NCBI RefSeq assembly: GCF_000013085.1
Contig: NC_007643.1
Coordinates: forward strand, 1,659,001 to 1,723,000
From: Rhodospirillum rubrum ATCC 11170
Lineage (GTDB): Bacteria; Pseudomonadota; Alphaproteobacteria; Rhodospirillales; Rhodospirillaceae
DNA length: 64,000 bases
Direction: 5' to 3'
The notes under the pieces are model-generated. The model saw only the letters and a list, made by a program, of their open reading frames with translations, had not been told where the DNA came from and did not search any database. Shown here piece after piece: positions 1 through 11,895 of this stretch. Positions within the stretch are counted from its first letter, which is position 1, and every line of letters starts with the position of its first letter. Position numbers and translations under genes: made by a program.

Positions 1-1
1 C

Positions 2-649
2 CGCCAGACCGATCTGCTGGCGCTCAACGCCGCCGTCGAGGCCGCAAGGGCCGGCGAGCATGGGCGCGGCTTCGCCGTCGTCGCTTCGGAAGTGCGCAAG
101 CTGGCCGAACGCAGCCAGACGGCGGCGGCCGAGATCAGCACCATGTCGTCGCAAACCGTGCGCGCCGCCCAGGAGGCCGGGGATATGCTCGGCCGTCTGG
201 TCCCCGATATCAGAAAAACCGCCGAACTGGTTTCCGAGATCAGCGCCGCCTGTCGCGAGCAGGATATCGGCGGTGACCAGATCAATCAGGCGATCCAGCA
301 GCTTGACAAGGTGACCCAGCAGAACGCCAGCGCGTCGGAGGAAATGTCGGCGACCTCGGAGGAACTGGCCGCCCAGTCCGAACAGCTTCAAGCCAGCATC
401 CCCTATTTCCGACTTGATGGCGCAGGAAGCAATTCGCGGCCAATTGCGACGCGTCCGACAACACGCCCGGCCCACGCTCCCACCACCGGGCGCAAGCTGG
501 CCGCCCTTTCCGCGCCTTCCCCTGCGGGAAAAACCAAGACGGCCTTGGCTCGGAAAGTGCATAGTGCTCCTACCGAGACCAATGGATACGCCCTTGACCT
601 CGCTTCCGGGGCGAGCGATGCCCGCGATAGTGAATTCGAGCGTTATTGA
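2..649 (+). CDS. Methyl-accepting chemotaxis protein, C-terminal part (cut by window edge)
   Basis: The reading frame is open from the left edge, so only the cytoplasmic end of a chemoreceptor is present. The first residues ([18 protein letters not shown]) are the hallmark hairpin tip of the MCP signalling domain, which binds CheA and CheW. It is followed by the descending helix with [17 protein letters not shown]. After the helix comes a Pro/Thr/Ala-rich linker of about 70 residues ending in EFERY. In other receptors such flexible tails carry an aromatic pentapeptide that tethers CheR/CheB; that this is one is my inference. The gene ends just before cheR, so it probably shares an operon with cheR, cheB and cheD. 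Sensor domain and ligand cannot be judged. Confidence 0.93.
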   Translation, partial: RQTDLLALNAAVEAARAGEHGRGFAVVASEVRKLAERSQTAAAEISTMSSQTVRAAQEAGDMLGRLVPDIRKTAELVSEISAACREQDIGGDQINQAIQQLDKVTQQNASASEEMSATSEELAAQSEQLQASIPYFRLDGAGSNSRPIATRPTTRPAHAPTTGRKLAALSAPSPAGKTKTALARKVHSAPTETNGYALDLASGASDARDSEFERY

Positions 650-660
650 AGGGACGATGC

Positions 661-1515
661 ATGACGACGACGACGGGAAATCTTGACCATCTGAGCATGC
701 GCGATTTCCGTCGTCTGGCGACGTTCATCCACGACTACAGCGGCATCAAGATGCCGGATTCGAAGAAGACCATGGTCGAAGGACGCCTGCGCAAGCGGGT
801 GTCCGCGACCGGGGCGGCCCATCTGACCGATTACTGCCGCCGGCTTTTCGATGAGGGGGGGCTCGCCCAGGAGACCCTCTATCTGATCGATGTGATTACC
901 ACCAATAAGACCGAGTTCTTCCGCGAACCCCAGCATTTCACCTTCCTGGCCGAGCGCGCCTTGCCCCAGATCGTCGCCGCTCGCCGGGCCGGGCCGCAGA
1001 CGCTGATCAAGGTGTGGAGCACCGCGAGTTCGATCGGCGCCGAGCCCTATACCCTGGCCATGGTCCTGGCCGACGCCAGCCAGAAGCTGGGCGGGTTCCG
1101 TATCAACATCCTGGCGACCGATATCTCGGTGCGCGTGCTTGAAACGGCGGCGACGGCGATTTACCCGGAAGGCATGATCGCCCCGGTGCCGATGGACATG
1201 CGCAAGCGCTATCTGATGCGCTCAAAGGACGCGACGCGCGCTTTGGTGCGGATCGTTCCCGCTTTGCGCCGCATCGTGCAATTCGGTCGCTTGAACCTGA
1301 TGGACAGTTCCTATCCGGTCGATCAGGACCTGGATATCGTGTTCTGTCGCAATATGCTGATCTATTTTGACAAGCCGACCCAGCAGGCGGTTCTGACCAG
1401 GCTGTGCAGCCATTTGCGCCCCGGAGGATATCTGTTCCTTGGACATTCGGAATCCCTGGCGGGGTTTGGCTTGCCGCTGAAAGCGGTCGGTACCACCGTT
1501 TTTCAACGCGAGTAG
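661..1515 (+). CDS. cheR: CheR, chemoreceptor glutamate methyltransferase
   Basis: Transfers methyl groups from S-adenosylmethionine to receptor glutamates during chemotactic adaptation. The small N-terminal helical CheR domain (about residues 10-70) precedes the SAM methyltransferase domain with VWSTASSIGAEPYTLAM, the CheR form of motif I, and a C-terminal LDIVFCRNMLIYFD block typical of the family. Length is 284 aa, near the usual 270-290. I chose ATG 661 because AAGGGA lies about seven bases upstream; a TTG at 646 would overlap the receptor stop and lacks a spaced ribosome site. It is followed after three bases by cheB. Confidence 0.96.
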   Translation: MTTTTGNLDHLSMRDFRRLATFIHDYSGIKMPDSKKTMVEGRLRKRVSATGAAHLTDYCRRLFDEGGLAQETLYLIDVITTNKTEFFREPQHFTFLAERALPQIVAARRAGPQTLIKVWSTASSIGAEPYTLAMVLADASQKLGGFRINILATDISVRVLETAATAIYPEGMIAPVPMDMRKRYLMRSKDATRALVRIVPALRRIVQFGRLNLMDSSYPVDQDLDIVFCRNMLIYFDKPTQQAVLTRLCSHLRPGGYLFLGHSESLAGFGLPLKAVGTTVFQRE

Positions 1516-3176
<1,661 letters not shown>

Positions 3177-3192
3177 GAGTCAGGCCGCGCGA

Positions 3193-3239
3193 AAGCAAAT
3201 CCCGAGCGCTCTGGAGGGGAGTACCACGAGGATTTGCTT
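3193..3239. repeat. 10-bp perfect inverted repeat between cheD and the convergent receptor gene
   Basis: AAGCAAATCC (3193-3202) and GGATTTGCTT (3230-3239) are perfect reverse complements separated by 27 bases. They lie between convergent genes, where a bidirectional transcription stop would be useful, but there is no long T-run, so terminator function is only a possibility. Confidence 0.4.
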
Positions 3240-3291
3240 CCCTATCAAGGGCTTGGCGCGGTGAGGGGGCGGGCGTCGGCCGGGGGGCGCC

Positions 3292-4998
3292 TTAGGTCGA
3301 GCGCACCTCGCTGAGGAACAGCGCGACCTCGCTTCTCAGCGTTTCGGAATTGCGCGCCAGTTCGCTGGCCGAGGCCAGCAGTTGTTCGGCCGCCCCGCCG
3401 GTCGAGGCCACGCTTTGGCTGACGCCCATAATATTATGGGACACGTCGCGTGTTCCCTGGGCGGCCTGCTGGACGTTGCGGGCGATTTCCTGGGTGGCCG
3501 CTCCTTGTTCCTCGACCGCCGAGGCGATGGACGAGGAAATCTGGCGCACCTGATCGATAACGGTGGTGATGCCCTTGATCGCCTCGACCGTGCGGCGGGT
3601 TTCTTCCTGGACGGCGGCGATCTGCTGGCCGATCTCCTCGGTCGCCCGGCCGGTTTGATTGGCCAAGCCCTTGACCTCGCCGGCGACGACGGCGAATCCC
3701 TTGCCGGCCTCGCCGGCGCGGGCGGCTTCGATGGTGGCGTTGAGCGCCAGCAAATTGGTTTGCGAGGCGATATCGTTGATCAGCTTGACCACGGCGCCGA
3801 TGCGGTCGGCGGTACTTGCCAAGCCTTGAACCATGGCGTCGGCGCGGGCGGCCTCTTCCGAAGCCGCCGTCGAGATCCGCGTTGATTCCGAAACCTGACG
3901 CGATATTTCGGAAATCGACGCCGAGAGTTGCTCGGCGGCCGAGGCGACCGTCTGCACATTGGCGGTCGCCTGTTCAGCGGCGGCGGCGACGGTGGTCGTC
4001 TGCGTATTGGACTGGCTGGCCGAGCGCGACATCGATTGGGCGGTGGCCTGCAATTCGGTCGAGGAGGCCGAGACGCCCTTCACCACGTCCATCACCCGGG
4101 ATTCGAAGGAATTGGCCAATTGGGTCATGGCGTCGCGGCGCTCTTTTTGCACCCGCAGGTCGGTCTGCTTGGCCTCCTCCTCCATCTCGCGGTTCTTTTG
4201 CATATTGGTCTTGAAGATCATGACGGCGCCGGCCATCGCCCCGGCCTCGTCGCGGCGCTCAACCCCGGGAATGGCCACGGCAAGGTCGCCTTGAGCGATT
4301 TTCGCCATCGCTTCTCTGAGGCGGGCGAGCGGGTGAACGATGCCCACCAGGGCGACGAAAAAGCTCAAGGCCATGCCGACCACCAGACCAAGGCCGGTCA
4401 GCGCGCGCGATAACCAGATGGTGTTAGTGGATTGAGCGCTTAGCTCACCCGAAATCGTGTCGATGCGGGTCAGCGTCTCGTTGCTGAAGGACTCGAGGCG
4501 GTCATAAATCCCGAGCACCAACGGCCGGCCATCGGGTCCCCCCCAGGTCGCCCGGGCCACCGTGTCATGATCGGCGGCGGCGGCGCGTTTCACGGCGATG
4601 GTGGCGGCGCTGGTTCTTTTGATCCGCTCCAGGATGGCGCGGACCTCGTTGACCATGGCGTCGGCCTTGCCATCGCCGGTCTGCTCGATCTTGTCGAGAC
4701 TTTTAGCGATAAGGGTCTGCAGATCAAGAAGCGACGACGCGATCTTGTCGAGATTGGAGGGCGGTTCTCTAATCAACAGGACGTTGTTCATTTGCCGGCC
4801 GATGTTTTGAATATCGCCGCGCGCCCGTAAAGCTTCGGTCGCGATAATGACCTCGTTTTCCAGCAAGGCGGAATAATCGGTGTCGATTTTGTTTATTTGG
4901 ATGCCGTTCAAGGTCGCCAGAGCCACCATGATCCCGGCCATGACGCAGAAAACAACAATGAATTTCGTTACGATTCGGCTATTGGCGAGAAGGGCCAT
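3292..4998 (-). CDS. Methyl-accepting chemotaxis protein with 4-helix-bundle-type sensor
   Basis: A 568-aa transmembrane chemoreceptor. A short cytoplasmic N-terminus is followed by TM1 (about 12-30), a periplasmic helical region of about 165 residues with a series of LxxL-type helices resembling 4HB sensors, TM2 (about 198-220) and a HAMP domain with the [18 protein letters not shown] block. The signalling domain has [19 protein letters not shown] at its tip. The C-terminus (LFLSEVRST) lacks a CheR-tethering pentapeptide. It is convergent with the cheRBD block and is probably transcribed alone. The ligand cannot be inferred. Confidence 0.95.
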   Translation of the reverse strand: MALLANSRIVTKFIVVFCVMAGIMVALATLNGIQINKIDTDYSALLENEVIIATEALRARGDIQNIGRQMNNVLLIREPPSNLDKIASSLLDLQTLIAKSLDKIEQTGDGKADAMVNEVRAILERIKRTSAATIAVKRAAAADHDTVARATWGGPDGRPLVLGIYDRLESFSNETLTRIDTISGELSAQSTNTIWLSRALTGLGLVVGMALSFFVALVGIVHPLARLREAMAKIAQGDLAVAIPGVERRDEAGAMAGAVMIFKTNMQKNREMEEEAKQTDLRVQKERRDAMTQLANSFESRVMDVVKGVSASSTELQATAQSMSRSASQSNTQTTTVAAAAEQATANVQTVASAAEQLSASISEISRQVSESTRISTAASEEAARADAMVQGLASTADRIGAVVKLINDIASQTNLLALNATIEAARAGEAGKGFAVVAGEVKGLANQTGRATEEIGQQIAAVQEETRRTVEAIKGITTVIDQVRQISSSIASAVEEQGAATQEIARNVQQAAQGTRDVSHNIMGVSQSVASTGGAAEQLLASASELARNSETLRSEVALFLSEVRST

Positions 4999-5164
4999 GA
5001 CGGATCTTTCCTTACCAAGGGGGCCGATCCCGTCATTTTGACCGAGCTATCCCGAACGCTTGGCCGCCCCCCATTGGGGACAGGCCAAGAGCCCGCTCTG
5101 AAAAACGGAATCTACACCTATTAGGTCATATCCCTTGTGGTATGCCAAGGCCCGTCATCACGGT

Positions 5165-5202
5165 GGGCGGGCGGAAAGCCAATCCGGGCTTGCCGCCCGC
5201 CC
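5165..5202. terminator. GC-rich hairpin downstream of the lactate permease gene
   Basis: GGGCGGGCGG (5165-5174) pairs perfectly with CCGCCCGCCC (5193-5202). It sits just past the permease stop codon (minus strand). The T-run (CTTTTT) is on the plus-strand side, so it is either a T-less stop for the permease operon or a plus-strand terminator for read-through. The hairpin is certain; the function is inferred. Confidence 0.55.
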
Positions 5203-5210
5203 GCGCCTTT

Positions 5211-6854
5211 TTAAGGAATCATCCAGGGGAAGACATAGGCTTGAAGGGTGGTCATCACGCAGATGATTAGCAGGAAGAACAGGCTGTGTTTCAGGGTGAA
5301 GCGGAACAGATTGGCCTCGTGACCGATCAATCCGACGGCGGCGCAGGCGACGGCGATCGATTGCGGCGAAATCATCTTGCCGGTGACGCCACCGGTGGTG
5401 TTGGCCGCGACCAACAAGACGTCACTGACGCCGATTTGATGGGCGGTGGTCGCCTGCAAGGCGCCAAACAGGGCGTTTGACGAGGTGTCCGACCCGGTCA
5501 GGAAGACGCCCAGCCAGCCGAGAACCGGCGAGAAGAAGGGGAAGCTGTCACCCGCTCCGGCCAGCAGCAGGGCCAGGGTCGTCGACAGCCCCGAGGCGTT
5601 GGCGACATAGGCGAAGGCGAGAACGGTGCCGATGGTGTAGATCGGCAGCTTCAATTCGCGGAAGGTCTCGCCCAGGGTTTTCAGGCCGTCGGTCGGACGC
5701 ATCGACAGGGCGACGATGGCGATGATGGCGGCGATCAGAATGGCGGTGCCGGTGGCCGATATCAGGTTCAGCGTATAGACCGCCGGAACCTCTTTGATCG
5801 TCGGCACGATCGGCGGAACCTTGGCGATCAGGTTATGCAGGAAGGGCACTTCCCAGGTCAGATTGGTGAAGGCCAGTTCGGCGCCCTTGGCGAACAGGGC
5901 CTTGAAGGGCTTGAGGCTCCACAGCGTGACCATCAGCGTCAGGATGAGGAAGGGCGACCAAGCCCGCAGGATCTGGCCCAGGGAATAATCATGGGCGTGG
6001 CGTTCGGCCTCGGTGGTGTCCTTGAAGCGGAAAATACGCTTGGGCTTCCAATATTTCAGGAAGACGGTGATGGCGATCAGGCTGACCAGGGCGGAAATGA
6101 TGTCGGGCAGTTCGGGGCCGATGTAGTTGGAGGTCAGGAAGACGCAAAGGGCGAAGCTGCCGCCGGCGACCAGCACCGCCGGCCATGTCTCCTTGACGCC
6201 CTTCCAGCCATCCATGATGAAGATCAGCCAGAACGGCACGAAAACCGCCAGGAACGGCAATTGGCGACCGGCCATGGCGCCGATCTTGAAGGTATCGACG
6301 CCCGAAACCTGTCCGGCGACGATGATCGGAATGCCGACCGCGCCAAAGGCCACCGGGGCGGTATTGGCGATCAGGCACAGCCCGGCGGCATAAAGCGGAT
6401 TGAAGCCCAGGCCAACCAACAGGGCGGCGGTGATCGCCACCGGGGCGCCGAAACCGGCCGCGCCTTCCAAGAAGGCGCCAAAGGAAAAGCCGATCATCAA
6501 CATCTGTAGGCGCTGGTCTTCGGTGATCGAGATCACCGAGGCGCGGATGATGTCGAACTGGCCGGTCTTGACCGTGACCTTATACAAAAACACCGCGGCG
6601 ATGATGATCCAGGCGATTGGCCACAGGCCGAAGAGAAATCCCTGGATCCCCGACATCAGGGCCGAGGCCACCGGCATCTGGTAGAAAAACACCGCGACGG
6701 CCAAAGCCAGCAGCACCGTGATCGTGCCGGCCAGAGCGCCCTTCATACGAAAGACCGCCAGGGCGACAAAGAAGAAAATGATGGGAATCACCGCGACAAG
6801 CGATGAGAGCCAGATGTTTCCAAAAGGGTCGTAAACTTGGGTCCAGGGTTGCAT
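5211..6854 (-). CDS. lctP: L-lactate permease (LctP/LldP family)
   Basis: A 547-aa, very hydrophobic protein with 12 or more predicted membrane spans and the LctP-family start ([16 protein letters not shown]). Conserved stretches such as [20 protein letters not shown] and [14 protein letters not shown] are family signatures. It imports lactate, probably with protons. It is the last gene of the minus-strand lactate cluster, 43 bases after the dehydrogenase gene, and the pairing with lutABC and a D-lactate dehydrogenase supports lactate rather than glycolate as substrate. The sequence alone does not tell lactate from glycolate permeases (GlcA), so D/L preference remains open. Confidence 0.92.
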   Translation of the reverse strand: MQPWTQVYDPFGNIWLSSLVAVIPIIFFFVALAVFRMKGALAGTITVLLALAVAVFFYQMPVASALMSGIQGFLFGLWPIAWIIIAAVFLYKVTVKTGQFDIIRASVISITEDQRLQMLMIGFSFGAFLEGAAGFGAPVAITAALLVGLGFNPLYAAGLCLIANTAPVAFGAVGIPIIVAGQVSGVDTFKIGAMAGRQLPFLAVFVPFWLIFIMDGWKGVKETWPAVLVAGGSFALCVFLTSNYIGPELPDIISALVSLIAITVFLKYWKPKRIFRFKDTTEAERHAHDYSLGQILRAWSPFLILTLMVTLWSLKPFKALFAKGAELAFTNLTWEVPFLHNLIAKVPPIVPTIKEVPAVYTLNLISATGTAILIAAIIAIVALSMRPTDGLKTLGETFRELKLPIYTIGTVLAFAYVANASGLSTTLALLLAGAGDSFPFFSPVLGWLGVFLTGSDTSSNALFGALQATTAHQIGVSDVLLVAANTTGGVTGKMISPQSIAVACAAVGLIGHEANLFRFTLKHSLFFLLIICVMTTLQAYVFPWMIP

Positions 6855-6897
6855 GAATCCTCCCGATTTTCATGGATGCCAGGGCGCTGGCGTTTTT

Positions 6898-9780
6898 TTA
6901 GGCCTGTTCTGTTGTCGTGGTTTCTTGATCTTGTTGGTCGGCGGCTTCGACGCGCGACGCCACCAAATCAATGATCGAGCGATAGGGAAAACCGGCCTGC
7001 TGCGACAGGCCGATTTCACAGGTTCGATTGCTGGAATAGCCCTCCGCGCAGCCTTCGGGCAGGGAGGCCTTCAGGTCGCGCAGGGCATGGGCGTTCAATT
7101 CGGGCTGAACGAAGCCGCGATCACCGGCAAAGCCGCAACAGGGGATCCCCGGGGGACGGATCACCGTTTCGGCGCACGCCGCGGCCAGGGCTTCCATTTT
7201 GCCGCCAAGGCCCATGCGCTGGGTGCTGCAGGTGATGTGAATGGCCACCGGGCCCGGCGTCGGGCGCAGGGGCAGGTGACCAAGAACGTGATCATGAAGG
7301 AACTCGACGGCGTCTTGCGGTCGCAGCCGTTCCTCGAGATGCTGTTTCAGGCGCAGGGAACAGGGGCTGGTATCGCTGATGATGGGGATCGTCCCATCGG
7401 CGCTGGCGATGCGCAGGGCGGCGGCCACTTCGGCGGTCTTGGCGGCGGCGACATCGGCCAGACCGGCGCTTTCAAAGGGCACGCCGCAACACAGATTGTC
7501 CAGGCCTTCGGGATAGATCACCTCGAAGCCGGCGCGGCGCAACAAGGCCTCGGTGCGGGCGGGCAAGGGAAGGGCCGTGGGATCATTCGTGGCCGGGCCC
7601 ATCGCCCGTCCGGCGCATCCGGGAAAATAGACGACGCGGGGTTTTTGGCTGTTGTTCGCGGTTTCTAGGGGGGGCGTCGGGGTCGGCGTCGCCTTGGGCA
7701 TGGCGCGATGCCAGCGCGGCAGGCGGTTGCCGGTCAGCCGACGCAAGGTGGCGCTGGCGGTTTCAAGTCGGCCTTCGCCGATGGTCCGCCCGATCAGCGC
7801 GGCGCTGCCCAGACCCAGGCGGGTAAGGGCGCTGGTGGCGGCGAAATGGCGCCCCAGCCAACGGCCGATGCGCCGCCCGGTCGGGCCCCGCCGCGTTCCC
7901 CGGATTTGGGTGGTCAGGGCGCCGGTATTGATGCCGACCGGGCAGACGGTGCCGCACAGACCGCAGGCGGCGCAGGTATCAACACCCTGATAGTCGTAAA
8001 GATCGCGCAAGGCCGCCTTGTCGGCGCTGGCGCCGGCGCTTTCAAGCCGGGCGATCTCGCGCCAGGCGGTGATGCGTTGGCGCGGGCTGAGCGTTAGGAA
8101 CAGCGACGGGCAGAGGGGTTCGCAAAAGCCGCATTCGATGCATTTGTCGATCAGCGCATCGGCGGCGGGCAAGGGCTTGAGGTTTTTGAGATGGGCGCGG
8201 GGATCGCCATTGAGGATGACCCCGGGATTGAGCAGGCCCAAGGGATCAAGCAACGCCTTGATCTCGCCCATCAGCCCATAGGCCTCGCTTCCCCATTCCA
8301 TTTCGACGAAGGGCGCCATATTGCGCCCGGTGCCATGTTCGGCCTTGAGGCTGCCGTCATAGGTTTTGACCACCATCTCGCCCACGGCGTCCATGAAGGC
8401 GGCGTAGCGGTCGATTTCGGCCTGGGAGCCGAAGTCCTGGGTGAAGACGAAGTGCAGATTGCCGTCAAGGGCATGGCCGAAGAGGATCGCTTCGTGGTAG
8501 CCGTGCTCGTGACACAAACGCTCCAGCGCCACGGTGGCGGCGGCCAGATGCTCGATCGGGAAGGCGACATCTTCGATGATCACCGTCGTGCCGGTCGCCC
8601 GCACCGCGCCCACCGCCGGGAACAGGCCCTTGCGGATCTTCCACAGCGTGCCGTAAACGGCGGGGTCACTGCTGAAGGCGGGGGGAAACAACGGGGTGAC
8701 CGCGCCCAAGGTCTGGCCGATCTCCTCGATATTGGCCTGCAGGGCGAGGGAATCGGCCGCCCGGGTTTCCACCAGCAAGGCGGCGACCCCCGGGGCCAGC
8801 CCGCGGATCTGGGCCGGCATCCCCGGTTTGTCCTCGACCGAGCGCAAAGCGGCGCGGTCCATCAGTTCAACGGCGGAGACCGGCGTGGCCTTGAGCAGGG
8901 TGACCGCCCGGCAGGCCTCGGCGATATCGGCAAACAACAACAGCGCGCTGGCCTTGGCCGGATGCTCGGCGATGGTGCGATAGGTGATCTCGGCGATGAA
9001 GCCCAGGGTGCCTTCCGAACCGATCAGCAGATGGGTGAGGATATCGAGCGGATCGTCGTAATCGACCAGGGCGTTCAGGCTATAGCCGGTGGTGTTCTTG
9101 ATCGCGTATTTGCGGCGGATGCGCGCCGCAAGCGCGGCGTTGGCGCGCACCCGCCGGCCAAGCGCCGCAAGGCCGGCCAGCAGATCGGCATGGGTCTGGC
9201 GGAAGCGGGCGATGCTGCGGGCGTCGGCGGTATCGACCAGGGTGCCATCGGCCAGGATCAGCCGCATCGCCTCGACGGTCTGATAGGAATTGTCGCTGGT
9301 GCCGCAGCACATGCCGCTGGCGTTATTGGCGGCGATGCCGCCGATCTTGCAGGTATCGATCGAGGCCGGATCGGGGCCGATCTTGCGGCCAAAGCCCGCC
9401 AGCTTGCGGTTGGCCTCGGCGCCGATGACGCCGGGCTGCAAGCGGATGCGCGCGCCCTTGGCTTCGATGACGGCGCCCGTCCATCCCCGGCCCAAGACCA
9501 TCAGCACCGACTCGCTGACCGCCTGCCCCGAAAGCGAGGTGCCGGCGGCGCGGAAGGTCACCGGGGCGCGGTACTGGCGGCAGATCGCCAGCACGCGGGC
9601 GACCTCGGCCTCATCGGCGACCTCGACCACCACCTTGGGCAGCAGGCGGTAGAAGCTGGCGTCGGTGCCATAGGCCAGCAGTCGCAAAGGATCGGTGAAG
9701 ATCCGCTCATTGGGCAGCAGGGCGCGCAGCGCGGCGAGAACGGCGGAATAATCGATGGATGACGCGGGATGGTCGGTCAT
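6898..9780 (-). CDS. FAD/4Fe-4S D-lactate dehydrogenase (Dld-II type)
   Basis: A 960-aa flavo-iron-sulfur dehydrogenase. The N-terminal half is an FAD-binding type-4 domain (VTFRAAGTSLSGQAVSESV; DPASIDTCKIGGIAANNASG) with an FAD-oxidase C domain around the HALDGNLHFVF motif. Next come two ferredoxin-type clusters (CIECGFCEPLCPS and CAACGLCGTVCPVG) and a CCG-domain tail (CCGVPFESAG, CCGFAGD) as in heterodisulfide reductases. This layout and the neighbours lutA, lutB, lutC and a lactate permease match the dld-II locus described in Shewanella. I chose ATG 9780, which overlaps the lutC stop in ATGA; a longer frame upstream is only a shadow of lutC. YdiJ-like 2-hydroxyacid dehydrogenases are the alternative. 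Confidence 0.88.
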   Translation of the reverse strand: MTDHPASSIDYSAVLAALRALLPNERIFTDPLRLLAYGTDASFYRLLPKVVVEVADEAEVARVLAICRQYRAPVTFRAAGTSLSGQAVSESVLMVLGRGWTGAVIEAKGARIRLQPGVIGAEANRKLAGFGRKIGPDPASIDTCKIGGIAANNASGMCCGTSDNSYQTVEAMRLILADGTLVDTADARSIARFRQTHADLLAGLAALGRRVRANAALAARIRRKYAIKNTTGYSLNALVDYDDPLDILTHLLIGSEGTLGFIAEITYRTIAEHPAKASALLLFADIAEACRAVTLLKATPVSAVELMDRAALRSVEDKPGMPAQIRGLAPGVAALLVETRAADSLALQANIEEIGQTLGAVTPLFPPAFSSDPAVYGTLWKIRKGLFPAVGAVRATGTTVIIEDVAFPIEHLAAATVALERLCHEHGYHEAILFGHALDGNLHFVFTQDFGSQAEIDRYAAFMDAVGEMVVKTYDGSLKAEHGTGRNMAPFVEMEWGSEAYGLMGEIKALLDPLGLLNPGVILNGDPRAHLKNLKPLPAADALIDKCIECGFCEPLCPSLFLTLSPRQRITAWREIARLESAGASADKAALRDLYDYQGVDTCAACGLCGTVCPVGINTGALTTQIRGTRRGPTGRRIGRWLGRHFAATSALTRLGLGSAALIGRTIGEGRLETASATLRRLTGNRLPRWHRAMPKATPTPTPPLETANNSQKPRVVYFPGCAGRAMGPATNDPTALPLPARTEALLRRAGFEVIYPEGLDNLCCGVPFESAGLADVAAAKTAEVAAALRIASADGTIPIISDTSPCSLRLKQHLEERLRPQDAVEFLHDHVLGHLPLRPTPGPVAIHITCSTQRMGLGGKMEALAAACAETVIRPPGIPCCGFAGDRGFVQPELNAHALRDLKASLPEGCAEGYSSNRTCEIGLSQQAGFPYRSIIDLVASRVEAADQQDQETTTTEQA

Positions 9781-10454
9781 GGGCGGATCACCAGGACAAT
9801 CAGGGCCTTGGGGCCGTGGACGCCATAGGCCAGGGTCTGTTCGATATCGGCGGTTTTCGACGGGCCGGAGATCAGCAGGGCGTTGGTCGGCATCGCCTTG
9901 GCCCAATGCTGGCTGGCGATCAGCGCCGACAGGCTGTCGGCGATCGCCGTCTCCTCGACCAGGGCGATATGCAGGGGTGGCAGCAGGCTCATCAGCCGGG
10001 GTTCGTCGGGGGTCGGCCACAGCACCAGCGATCCCGTATGGGCGATGCCCCCCAGGGTACCGGTCAGGGCGGCTTCGACCCCGGATACCAGCGTTTCCTT
10101 CATCGCTTCGACCGGGCGGTCATAGGCGATCAGGCGGGGCCGCCCGTCCGTGGCCTCGCCCCAGGCCTGGGCCAACTGGCGCCCGGCCGGCGTCGTCGGC
10201 GCATAGAGCAGCCGTGCGACGGCCTTTTGCTCCAGCAACTCGGCCAGACGGGCGGGCCAGTCGGTGGCGCTGGCCTGATAAACCTCGGCATGGGCGGCTT
10301 CGAGCAGGGCGGTGAAGCGGGCCAGCCGTTCGCTGCCATGGACGGGGGGCGCCCAGGCCGGCGTTCCGGGGCGCGGATAGGCCGGGGCGGGGGATCGCGG
10401 GGCGGCGCGCAGGCGGGCCAGGATGGCGGCGCGGGCGGTGTCATTCATCGGCAT
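9777..10454 (-). CDS. lutC: LutC/YkgG family protein (LUD domain)
   Basis: A 225-aa LUD-domain protein, third component of the LutABC L-lactate oxidation complex. Typical family features are the central AVARLLYAPTT region, the VEAALTGTLGGIAHTGSLVLW segment (a LutB/LutC-type glycine-rich region shared with LutB) and the C-terminal HGPKALIVLVI. The gene overlaps lutB upstream and dld downstream by short stretches, so all four are translated as a unit. Two in-frame ATGs (10454 and 10448) are possible; the AGGGG element fits the second slightly better. Confidence 0.9.
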   Translation of the reverse strand: MPMNDTARAAILARLRAAPRSPAPAYPRPGTPAWAPPVHGSERLARFTALLEAAHAEVYQASATDWPARLAELLEQKAVARLLYAPTTPAGRQLAQAWGEATDGRPRLIAYDRPVEAMKETLVSGVEAALTGTLGGIAHTGSLVLWPTPDEPRLMSLLPPLHIALVEETAIADSLSALIASQHWAKAMPTNALLISGPSKTADIEQTLAYGVHGPKALIVLVIRP

Positions 10455-11895
10455 AGCCCCTTTCGCGGGCCAGGGCGTGCAGGCTGCGGCGGGCGAAGGC
10501 GGGCTTGCTACGCACCCGCGTCCAGCGGTTCAGTCCGGGCAGCCAGGACGGCAGGCGATCGCCGATCCGCCCGGCCAAGCGGCTGATCAGGCCATACAGC
10601 CGGGGCTGACCAAGAATGGCGGTGGACAGCCGGCGCCCCAGGCGATCGCCCAGGCTTCGCGCGCTGCCCCCGCCCTTGACCGCCCGCGAGGTCGGGCTGA
10701 TCGCCTCGCCGCGCAGGCGCACGAGCAAATCGGGGATGGGGATCTCGACCGGGCAAACCTCGGCGCAGGCGCCGCACAGGCTTGAGGCGTGGGGCTGATC
10801 GCCGGCGCAATCGAGGCCCTCAAGCTGGGGGCTGAGGATTTTGCCGATCGGCCCGGGATAGGTGAAGGAATAGCTATGGCCGCCGACCCGGGTATAGACC
10901 GGGCAATGGTTGAGACAGGCGGCGCAGCGGATGCAACGCAGGGTGTCGCGCAATTGCGGGTCGTCGTAAACCCGCGAGCGGCCGTTGTCGAGCAACACCA
11001 GATGGACCGCTTGCGGCCCGTCCTTTTCGCCGGGGCGGCGCGGGCCGCTGATCATATTGACATAGGTGGTGATCGGCTGGCCGGTGGCCGAGCGCGGCAG
11101 CAACGACAGCAGCGGCGGCACGTCATCGAGGAATTCCAGCACCTTCTCGATGCCGGTCACGGCGATATGCAGGGGCGGCAGGGTGGTGGACAGCCGGCCG
11201 TTGCCCTCGTTCTCGATCAGCACCAGGGTGCCGGTTTCGGCGACGGCGAAATTCACCCCCGAGATCCCGGCATCGGCGGCGGCGAAGGCACCGCGCAGGG
11301 CGTTGCGGGCGGCGCCCGTCAGATCATCGACGTTTTCGGTATAGGGCTGGCCGGGGATATGCTCGGCGAACAGCGCGGCGATCTCGGCCTTGTTCTTGTG
11401 GATGCAGGGCATGACGATATGCGAGGGCGCCTCGCCGGCCAGTTGGATGATGTATTCGCCCAGATCGGATTCGATGGCGGTGATGCCGTGGGCGGCGAGA
11501 TGGGCATTGAGGTGCATCTCCTCGCTGACCATCGATTTGCCTTTGATCACCGTCTTCGCCCCGGCGGCGGTCAAGAGATCGAGAACGATGGCGTTGGCTT
11601 GCCCGGTGGTTTCGGCCCAATGGACGGTGATGGCGTTTTCGGCGCAGCGTCGCTCCAGGCGTTCGAGCAAGTCGGGCAGTTTGGCCAGGGCGCGGGCGCG
11701 GGCTTCGGCGCCACGGGCGCGCAAGGTCCGCCATTCGTCGGCATCGGCGAACTGGGCGGCGCGCTTGCTCATCAGGCCGTCCATCGCCCGGCGGAAATTG
11801 GCGCGCAGGCGCGGATCGTTCAAAGCCACCCTGGCCTTGCCGGTGAAGGCCAAGGGGGCGGTGGCGGCGGTGTCCTGGGGAAGGGGGGCGTTCAT
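10441..11895 (-). CDS. lutB: LutB/YkgF family iron-sulfur protein
   Basis: A 484-aa iron-sulfur protein of the LutABC lactate-oxidation complex. The N-terminal LUD domain includes KTVIKGKSMVSEEMHLN and the TGTLVLIENEGNGR segment. Two ferredoxin-type clusters follow (CIRCAACLNHCPVY and CGACAEVCPVEIP), then the C-terminal LutB domain. Electrons from lactate are thought to pass through such clusters to the quinone pool. I chose ATG 11895, which overlaps the lutA stop by four bases. A Pro/Ala leader precedes the conserved region. The cluster carries both this system and a D-lactate dehydrogenase, so both isomers could be used. Confidence 0.93.
   Translation of the reverse strand: MNAPLPQDTAATAPLAFTGKARVALNDPRLRANFRRAMDGLMSKRAAQFADADEWRTLRARGAEARARALAKLPDLLERLERRCAENAITVHWAETTGQANAIVLDLLTAAGAKTVIKGKSMVSEEMHLNAHLAAHGITAIESDLGEYIIQLAGEAPSHIVMPCIHKNKAEIAALFAEHIPGQPYTENVDDLTGAARNALRGAFAAADAGISGVNFAVAETGTLVLIENEGNGRLSTTLPPLHIAVTGIEKVLEFLDDVPPLLSLLPRSATGQPITTYVNMISGPRRPGEKDGPQAVHLVLLDNGRSRVYDDPQLRDTLRCIRCAACLNHCPVYTRVGGHSYSFTYPGPIGKILSPQLEGLDCAGDQPHASSLCGACAEVCPVEIPIPDLLVRLRGEAISPTSRAVKGGGSARSLGDRLGRRLSTAILGQPRLYGLISRLAGRIGDRLPSWLPGLNRWTRVRSKPAFARRSLHALARERGYADE

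Noticed and set aside
9781-10020. An 80-residue N-terminal extension of the D-lactate dehydrogenase
   Set aside because: It lies entirely within lutC in another frame and is low-complexity Arg/Pro/Asp-rich; the ATG at 9780 overlapping the lutC stop is the natural start.
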